A stretch of DNA of 64,000 nucleotides from ZC4RG35 sp036375695. Its GTDB lineage: Bacteria > Actinomycetota > Acidimicrobiia > Spongiisociales > ZC4RG35. Where the stretch lies: assembly GCA_036375695.1 (NCBI GenBank), contig DASVBU010000021.1, forward strand, positions 39,188-103,187, written 5' to 3'. The notes under the pieces are model-generated. The model made no database searches. It saw nothing but the letters and a program-made list of their open reading frames with translations, and was not told the origin of the DNA. Position numbers and translations under genes: made by a program. Shown piece after piece: positions 61,712 through 64,000 of the stretch (the first letter of the stretch is position 1; each line of letters opens with the position of its first letter).

Positions 61712-61849
61712 ATGAACTGCCCCCATGGACCCTGCCGTTGTCTCACGGAGGACGGCGGGTACTGCAGCCGACACTGCGAGGACATGTCCACCGCCGGTGT
61801 CGTGGCAGAGCAATGCCAGTGCGGCCATCCGGCCTGCATGCAGATGTAG
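61712..61849 (+). CDS. Small SmtA-like bacterial metallothionein
   Basis: A 45-residue protein with eight cysteines (3, 8, 10, 18, 22, 35, 37, 42) and three histidines (5, 21, 39). The order CPHGPCRC...YCSRHCED...CQCGHPAC follows cyanobacterial SmtA (CxxxCxC...YCSxxCAD...CGHxxC), which binds Zn2+/Cd2+/Cu+ in a zinc-finger-like fold. It would buffer cytoplasmic metal. Start ATG 61712 has GAGGAGAGAA upstream. The stop TAG is followed without gap by the TTG start of the topoisomerase gene, so the two are probably cotranscribed. Confidence 0.82.
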   Translation: MNCPHGPCRCLTEDGGYCSRHCEDMSTAGVVAEQCQCGHPACMQM

Positions 61850-62839
61850 TTGGCCGATTTCGAAGAACTGGCCGAGGCCGCCGGTCTGGAGTACGTCTTC
61901 GACGACACGCCGGGGCATCGACGTCTCCGGCGTGGCGAAGGGTTCGTCTACCTCGACCCGACGGGCGAAGCGGTCGACGAGGCGACCCGTGACTGGATCC
62001 GTGGCCTCGCCATCCCGCCGGCGTGGACTGAGGTCTGGATCGCTCCGTCGCCCCGCTCCCACATCCTCGCCACAGGTCGCGACAAGGCCGGGCGGAAGCA
62101 GTACCTGTACCACCCCGACTGGTCCGACGCAGCCGGAGACCTCAAGTTCTCCCGGATGCGCCGATTCGCCCGCCACCTCCCTTCTCTGCGACGGCGTGTC
62201 GAAGAGGACCTGCGGCGCCACATCCTGGATCGGGAGAAGGTCTCGGCGATCGCGGTCCGCGTCCTCGACCAGACCCTGATCCGGGTGGGCAACCGCCGGT
62301 ACGCGGTCGAGAACGGATCGTTCGGGCTCACCACCCTCGAATCGGACCACGTGCTCGTGGAGGGCCAACGGGTCGAATTCGAGTTCACGGGCAAGGGCGG
62401 GGCCGAGCACACCCTCACCATCCACGACCGCCACCTGGCGTCACTGGTGACGAGATGCCAGGACCTCGATGGGGAGACGCTGTTCTCCTTCCAGGACGGG
62501 GACCAGGTGATCTCCTTGACCCCAGTCCATCTCAACGACTACATCGCCGATCTCAGCCGCGACCGCTTCACCGCCAAGGACTTCCGGACGTGGGGCGCGA
62601 GCGCAACGGTGACGGAGGCCATGGCCACCGCCACCAGCGACCTGCTCGAGGCGATCGACATCGCCGCGGAGAGGCTGGGCAACACTCGCACCGTCTGCCG
62701 GGCGTCGTATGTCCATCCGGTGATCGACGAGGCAGCAACGGACGGCCGATTGGACAGGGCGTGGCGACGGTCACGTGACGGGCGGTGGCTCAACCGCGCC
62801 GAGTCCGCTCTGCGCCGCCTGGTCTCAGAAGACGCTTGA
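61850..62839 (+). CDS. Type IB DNA topoisomerase (poxvirus-like)
   Basis: A 329-residue bacterial topoisomerase IB, which relaxes supercoils through a 3'-phosphotyrosyl link. Visible are the N-terminal WIRGLAIPPAWTEVWIAP, GRDKAGRKQYLYH with the catalytic Arg/Lys, the ALRVLDQT-like VRVLDQTLIRVGNRRYA, KDFRTWGASATV with the second catalytic Arg, and TVCRASYVHP, whose Tyr should be the nucleophile. Start TTG 61850 is fused directly to the metallothionein stop. Its 3' end overlaps the convergent BON gene by 15 bp. Confidence 0.92.
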   Translation: MADFEELAEAAGLEYVFDDTPGHRRLRRGEGFVYLDPTGEAVDEATRDWIRGLAIPPAWTEVWIAPSPRSHILATGRDKAGRKQYLYHPDWSDAAGDLKFSRMRRFARHLPSLRRRVEEDLRRHILDREKVSAIAVRVLDQTLIRVGNRRYAVENGSFGLTTLESDHVLVEGQRVEFEFTGKGGAEHTLTIHDRHLASLVTRCQDLDGETLFSFQDGDQVISLTPVHLNDYIADLSRDRFTAKDFRTWGASATVTEAMATATSDLLEAIDIAAERLGNTRTVCRASYVHPVIDEAATDGRLDRAWRRSRDGRWLNRAESALRRLVSEDA

Positions 62840-63268
62840 GTTCGACGCCTGTCGCACGCTCCGCACGCCTTCGAGCGCCGTGATCCGCCGGGTGACGTCC
62901 TCCCAGACGGCGTGGTCACCCACGTTCCCGTGGAGGATGACCTCTCCGGTGCCGAGGTCGACCTCGATGTCTATGTCGGACCCCGACAGGCCGGCCGGGC
63001 CGAGGGCTTCGCTGCGGATCTTCTGGATCATCGTCTCGTTGTCCAGATCGCCCCGGCGACCGAAGTCGGTGACGCGGTGCAGCACTCCCTTCGCCTTGCC
63101 CACCTGATAGCGGGCCTTCTTGCCCATGAACCGTCCCGCTCGACGGACCCGGGCAGCCGCCTGGTCGCGGAGCCTGGTGCGCCGCCCCCGACCCATCACG
63201 GGGTCGAAGTAGTACGCGGCGGTGGCACCGAGGGCGCCCGATAGGACCGACCTGAGCATCTTTCTCAT
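62825..63268 (-). CDS. BON-domain protein
   Basis: A 147-residue protein: an N-terminal hydrophobic segment with SGALGATAAYYFDPVMGRGRR, a basic linker (about residues 25-65), then a BON domain (about 75-145: IDIEVDLGTGEVILHGNVG, VTRRITALEGVRSVRQ). BON domains bind phospholipid or other ligands at the envelope. The YFDPxxGRRRR start is common in small actinobacterial membrane proteins. Convergent with the topoisomerase gene. Confidence 0.85.
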   Translation of the reverse strand: MRKMLRSVLSGALGATAAYYFDPVMGRGRRTRLRDQAAARVRRAGRFMGKKARYQVGKAKGVLHRVTDFGRRGDLDNETMIQKIRSEALGPAGLSGSDIDIEVDLGTGEVILHGNVGDHAVWEDVTRRITALEGVRSVRQASNSSVF

Positions 63269-63343
63269 GCCTCGTCCCTACCCGAGGGTCCCGCCCGGGA
63301 AACGGCCATGGTTGGCCAGGGCGGGCCGCGGGTAGAGGCAGCA

Positions 63344-64000
63344 ATGACCACCAAGCTCGGATACACGCTCTCGTCGGAAGAGCACGACCCGAGACGGCTC
63401 GTCGAGCTCGCCGTGTTGGCCGAAGAGCACGGCTTCGACTTCGTGTCCATCTCAGACCACTTCCACCCGTGGATCACCGAGCAGGGCCACTCGCCGTTCG
63501 TCTGGTCGCTCCTGGGGGCCATCGCCGGGGCCACGGAGGAAATCGAGGTCGGTGTCGGCGTCACCTGCCCCACGATGCGCATCCACCCCGCCATCCTCGC
63601 CCAGGCAACGGCCACCACCGCCAACCTCCTGCCCGAGCGGTTCTTCTGGGGCGTGGGAAGCGGCGAGGCCCTCAACGAGCAGATCCTCGGTGACGCCTGG
63701 CCGCCGGCCGACATCCGCCTCGAGATGCTCGAAGAGGCGGTCGAGCTGATCCGCGAGTTGTGGAGCGGAGAGAGCACCACCTTCAGGGGGGAGTGGTACC
63801 TGGTCGAAGACGCCACCATCTTCGACCCGCCACCGGGTGACGTCCCGGTCATCGTCTCGGCCTTCGGGCAGAAGGCGGCCGAGGTGGCCGCGCGCGTCGG
63901 TGACGGGCTGTGGATCACCGGGCCCGGGAAGGATTCCATCGACCACTACCGCGACGCCGGAGGCAGAGGACCCGTCTACACCCAGCTCCACGTCTGTTGG
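63344..64000 (+). CDS. F420-dependent luciferase-like oxidoreductase, 3' end missing
   Basis: The first 219 codons of an LLM-class oxidoreductase; the gene runs off the right edge. The sequence LAEEHGFDFVSISDHFHPW, the loop GVGVTCPTMRIHPAILAQA and GRFFWGVGSGEALNEQILG-like LPERFFWGVGSGEALNEQ match F420-dependent glucose-6-phosphate dehydrogenase-like (Fgd/MSMEG-type) enzymes, with the nonprolyl cis-peptide region typical of F420 binders. This supports an F420-using actinobacterial host. The substrate is not clear from the part seen. Confidence 0.9.
   Translation, partial: MTTKLGYTLSSEEHDPRRLVELAVLAEEHGFDFVSISDHFHPWITEQGHSPFVWSLLGAIAGATEEIEVGVGVTCPTMRIHPAILAQATATTANLLPERFFWGVGSGEALNEQILGDAWPPADIRLEMLEEAVELIRELWSGESTTFRGEWYLVEDATIFDPPPGDVPVIVSAFGQKAAEVAARVGDGLWITGPGKDSIDHYRDAGGRGPVYTQLHVCW

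Overview
The window is a piece of a GC-rich chromosome from an actinomycete-like bacterium, most likely an uncultivated member of Actinomycetota (Acidimicrobiia or a neighbouring class). The evidence is an F420-type luciferase-like oxidoreductase, a group II truncated globin, an actinobacterial 6-phosphofructokinase, actinobacterial-style two-domain regulators, frequent GTG/TTG starts and many genes whose -10 box (TANNNT) sits only 6-8 nt before the start codon, which implies leaderless mRNAs. I see no rRNA, tRNA, CRISPR array, insertion sequence or prophage.

Layout. 1-9.1 kb: acyl-CoA dehydrogenase (partial), aidB, a thioesterase, a VOC protein, a MarR-GNAT fusion regulator, a two-gene ABC exporter with a divergent TetR, a globin and a CNNM/CorC membrane protein. 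9.1-12.8 kb: a ferric-iron ABC importer (fbpABC-like) behind a perfect 16-bp palindrome. 12.8-16.4 kb: aromatic amino acid synthesis. A chorismate mutase-prephenate dehydratase-DAHP synthase fusion is preceded by a 20-codon leader ORF with 4 Phe and 3 Tyr codons, and tyrA is divergent from it. 16.4-29.9 kb: two complete branched-chain-type (LIV/HAAT) ABC importers, the second with an acyl-CoA synthetase inside its operon, each group ending in a strong hairpin. 30-38.5 kb: small enzymes, an AlkZ-like winged-helix protein paired with a terpenoid-cyclase-fold protein, CBS and UBP-zinc-finger proteins, pncB/pncA of NAD salvage and a zinc peptidase. 38.5-50.8 kb: phosphofructokinase, a P2-type cation ATPase, MFS, an S2P protease, TerC, a CopB-type copper ATPase, a degenerate MreB-like protein and a DksA-like protein. 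50.8-56.2 kb: an XRE-type regulator with unusual domains, a tandem array of double-hairpin repeats, a macrodomain protein, a VOC gene fragment and a hemerythrin/DUF59/heme-copper-like membrane protein/DUF2249/SufR-like regulator cluster around an AT-rich inverted repeat. 56.2-64 kb: a cyclase-ATPase regulator, a DoxX-like protein under a consensus promoter, tryptophanase, Dps, a small metallothionein, topoisomerase IB, a BON-domain protein and a partial F420 oxidoreductase.

The most interesting points are: (i) the Phe/Tyr-rich leader peptide with two mutually exclusive hairpins, consistent with ribosome-mediated attenuation of aromatic amino acid synthesis; (ii) a family of intergenic double-hairpin elements found at 3' ends of genes, whose stems change sequence but keep pairing; (iii) the putative nitric-oxide/redox cluster with a shared operator; and (iv) pervasive leaderless promoters, two of which reuse the TAG stop codon of the upstream gene as the start of the -10 box.
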